Assembly: GCA_920105625.2 (NCBI GenBank)
Contig: OV050033.1
Location: 1,716,001 to 1,780,000, forward strand
Origin: Clusia tigrina
Taxonomy: Eukaryota > Arthropoda > Insecta > Diptera > Clusiidae
Length of the DNA: 64,000 nucleotides
Reading direction: 5' to 3'
A program made the position numbers and the translations under genes. Below, one piece after another: positions 61,201-64,000 of this stretch. Within the stretch, counting starts at the first letter, position 1; every line of letters starts with the position of its first letter. The notes under the pieces are model-generated. The model was not told the origin of the DNA and ran no database searches. It saw only the letters and a list, made by a program, of their open reading frames with translations.

Positions 61201-64000
61201 GTGGCAGGGAGTGAAGCACACGCTTTTAATTAATTTTTGCTTTGCTCCTCGTAATTAATAAAAATTTGCTTTTAAGCAGACAGCATGATTAACGACAGCA
61301 CAAATGTTTTCCATTTTAATTAGAAAACTTTTACGCCAGCATGAATCATCTCGGACGTAAAAGTCCGGCCAACATGCTTCGGCAACATTTTATTGGAAGC
61401 TTGAAAAGGCTGCTTCGCAAAAGTTGTTTGTTTCACACATGCGAGAGTGTTGAAGGAATGTGGAAGAGGAAACTTGTTTAAAATTGTTTTAAGGATTTAT
61501 TATTTATTCATTTATATTTTCACTTAATTTGATTAGTTGGTGAGCTGCTCCTTTGACGTGAATAACTTGACGCCAAAATAATAAGAACTTGTCCAGGGCC
61601 ACGTGCTCCGTAATCACATTTTATGAGGCCGCCAATGAAGGATTTATACTATTCGAAGTTTGAATTTGAACTCCACTAATTAGAGGCTGACTCAAGCATT
61701 GGAAGAGCAGACTGTGGCCGCCTTCGTTTCCATTGTTAACAAACTCGAAAGCTACAGTTCCACATGCGAATGGACTAGGTACTTATCGACTTTCTGGATC
61801 ACAAAATGGCCTCCTGAGAGATTAAGAGATTGAGCTATGATCAGCGACGCTGAGTTAGCTGAACCATGGTTCCAGCTGGAATTGTGTCAAGAAGAAGACA
61901 CTACTCTTTTATCCACCATGAAACAGGTTCAAACGTATCAATTCCATAACTCTTTGAGGTGTATGCCTCTTTTCGAAATCAAGACAAAGCTTCGTTGAAA
62001 TCTATGGCGGGACAAGTTCACTACTGGAGCCAGACGAGTGAAGGTTTACCAAAGCATTCGAAGGTAAGGGGGAATTAGCATTCCCAAAGTATTGATCAAG
62101 CGTAACTGAACTTAGTTCACACTCCTTCGAAATATTTCTTGAAGACTCCAATTCAGACTCATGCTGTACGCACAGTAGATGAGAGAGAAGCTGAACAAGA
62201 ACAGATTTTGAACAATTAAGGCCGAACCAAGTAAAGCATTGTCATGGTAGCAGAGCACTGTCTTTGCCTAATGGAGTCTTAAAATCCTCGCTTAAAGGCC
62301 ATATAAAACAGTATAGTGTCCCGTGGCTCTCCCCTCTAGTTCCAAATAGCCATAAATGAAAGTAGGCCAAAACAAAGGTTCTGCATCTTTGCGACAGGTA
62401 CCTCTTCTTCAGTAATGGCCTCTTCTGCATTTTTGCACTTCCATATGGGGACATTTCCCTAAACAAGCATTGGAGGAACACTGTAAATACTTTGGGCTAC
62501 ATTCACGTGCCCACCTTGCTCTAAGTTGTCTCCTTGAGCACAAGCTCTGACACCCCCTTTGCTGCCGTCACCGTTGCCACTCTTTTTTGTTGCCAGCAAT
62601 TAGCGCCATTTTCCCACTTAACACTCTGTTGCTCTTTCACTTTCCGCTGAAGTTTCGTAATGTCTCCAGCACAAAATAATGAGTCCCTATTCCACTTCAC
62701 TGAGTAGCTCTGCGCTGCTGTGCTCAGCGCTTTTGTGCGAGTTGTTCGCCTGCACAGGTGTGGGGGTCTTTTTTTACCTTTTGCGCTGCTTTAGTTTTCA
62801 CAATGATGCGTAATTTGGGGCTCTTTAGTGTGTCAGTGTGTGGCTCGCATTTATACAACAACCCAAATCCATCCAATCAGTAAGAACTCTGATCATCAAG
62901 TCTTCAGCGTAAATTTAATTAATCAACTTAATTAGAAATCTGGTAGCGACAGCTTGGAACATTTGCTGGCAACAATAATCCTTTAAATTTAATACCGCAA
63001 ATCGCGGCCGAGGAAGCAGGACGTTTCGAGCCAGTGCCCCCAGTGGCTGTGCGTGTTACATTACAACCAAAATGTGGACGAGACATGGGCTGCCTGTCTG
63101 TGCATTGTACTGTCGTTCTGTCGCTACCTTTCCACAACTGCTTCTTGCTCGGTAATTAATTAATTTAGGGATTGTTTACGAGTATTTACATGTAGCTTGA
63201 TTAGAAGCAACAATGCCGGTCTGTGACATGTGCCGCAAGCATGCAAGCAGTGCTACACGCACTGCTGCCCTCAATACCCACACAGAGCGCAGGCAGGCTC
63301 TGCACACACTCGCACAAAGGACATTCTGCACGAGGCTTTTTGCGGATATTTATAAATGATTGAATGCGATTAAATTATTCGAAATGGAGAATTTGTGCGT
63401 GGACTTTATTATGGTACATTCACCTCCTGCATGGCTCATTTCTTTCGTAACTTAAGCTGATTTTTAAAACACACAATTTGTGGCCATCTTCGATCCTATC
63501 ATAAGACAGGGAAATGGAGGAATGAAATTAACGAACAAAAGAAAAATAATCAAATTTTATAAAAGTGCTCTTAATTAAATTATGTGTAATTGCAGCATTT
63601 TCCCTCTTATTAGATATGAAATTAAATTAATTCTGCTACGGAGCAGCTCGCAAGCCAGAGTTCTCATCGTCAGCAGATGGTCACATCACGTTTGTCATTA
63701 GTGATGACAGTGAGCCACTTAGGGCCAAAGTTATTGTGTGGCCAAAACATGCTCTGCTATGTATGGTTACGTAAATTAGTTTTGCTAATAGGTCGATTTC
63801 CAAATTGTGGTAATTGTGGATCTTTATTCAAGACCCTTGTTTCATAATTTGTTTAAGCCAGCAATTCCATTAAGCAGAAGTTCACAAAATTGATTTACCA
63901 CTCAGTTTGAAATCGTTTTCGGAGGTTTCATTCTACACTAATCTAGCCATAAATTCATTTGCTGCTAGTTTCAAGTCACGACTAAACTGCCTTTGGTTTA
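55260..64000. other. 8.7 kb gene-free DNA
   Basis: No exon with recognisable protein content. It has CA-rich tracts at 57079-57125 and several TAATTA-rich blocks toward the right edge (61226, 62911-62935, 63152-63166). Longer frames such as 58197-58694 look like chance: no conserved motif and no flanking splice sites. Confidence 0.45.
57079..57125. repeat. imperfect CA microsatellite
   Basis: CA-rich tract with interruptions; the longest uninterrupted part is about seven units near 57091-57104. Confidence 0.85.

Noticed and set aside
1..64000. CRISPR arrays, operons or bacterial-type systems
   Set aside because: No regularly spaced repeats of that kind; spliced genes and insect transposons show that this is eukaryotic nuclear DNA.

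Overview
The window is AT-rich nuclear DNA from an insect, most likely a higher fly (Diptera, Brachycera; a tephritid fruit fly fits well). The evidence is short introns of about 60 bp beside multi-kilobase ones, CA microsatellites, and protein sequences close to what I recall of Drosophila and human orthologues. I assembled gene models by hand from splice sites, reading frame and family recognition. No search was run.

Layout. 1-7.3 kb: no recognisable gene, one tandem and one dispersed repeat. 7.36-17.28 kb (+): a complete polypeptide GalNAc-transferase gene (pgant5 / GALNT1 type) of ten coding positions, with two mutually exclusive versions of the seventh exon. 22.36-22.96 kb (-): RpL37A. 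24.4-25.5 kb (+): a stand-alone PANK4-type 4'-phosphopantetheine phosphatase. 27.05-27.68 kb (+): an unrecognised four-pass membrane protein. 29.9-30.8 kb: a decayed Jockey/I-type LINE. 31.2-31.9 kb (+): spliceosomal cyclophilin H. 32.07-33.5 kb (-): PGAP3 (GPI lipid remodelling). 34.3-36.2 kb: an inverted duplication and a doubtful small minus-strand gene. 36.5-38.5 kb (+): heparan sulfate glucuronyl C5-epimerase. 41.0-41.9 kb (-) and 42.3-44.5 kb (+): a head-to-head pair, COQ10 and ADCK5. 44.95-45.63 kb (-): a C22orf39/PANTS homologue with twin CX9C motifs. 45.85-46.29 kb: a well preserved hAT-type MITE with a perfect 8-bp target duplication. 46.3-64 kb: about 17.7 kb without a recognisable gene, holding an internally deleted mariner and AT-rich palindromes.

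The genes do not form one pathway. Three act in the secretory pathway (pgant5, PGAP3, Hsepi). COQ10 and ADCK5 are mitochondrial and linked to coenzyme Q biology, and they are probably driven by a shared promoter region. RpL37A, the phosphopantetheine phosphatase and cyclophilin H are housekeeping genes. The most interesting item is the mutually exclusive exon pair in pgant5, which swaps the catalytic segment carrying the metal-binding His and the flexible loop.
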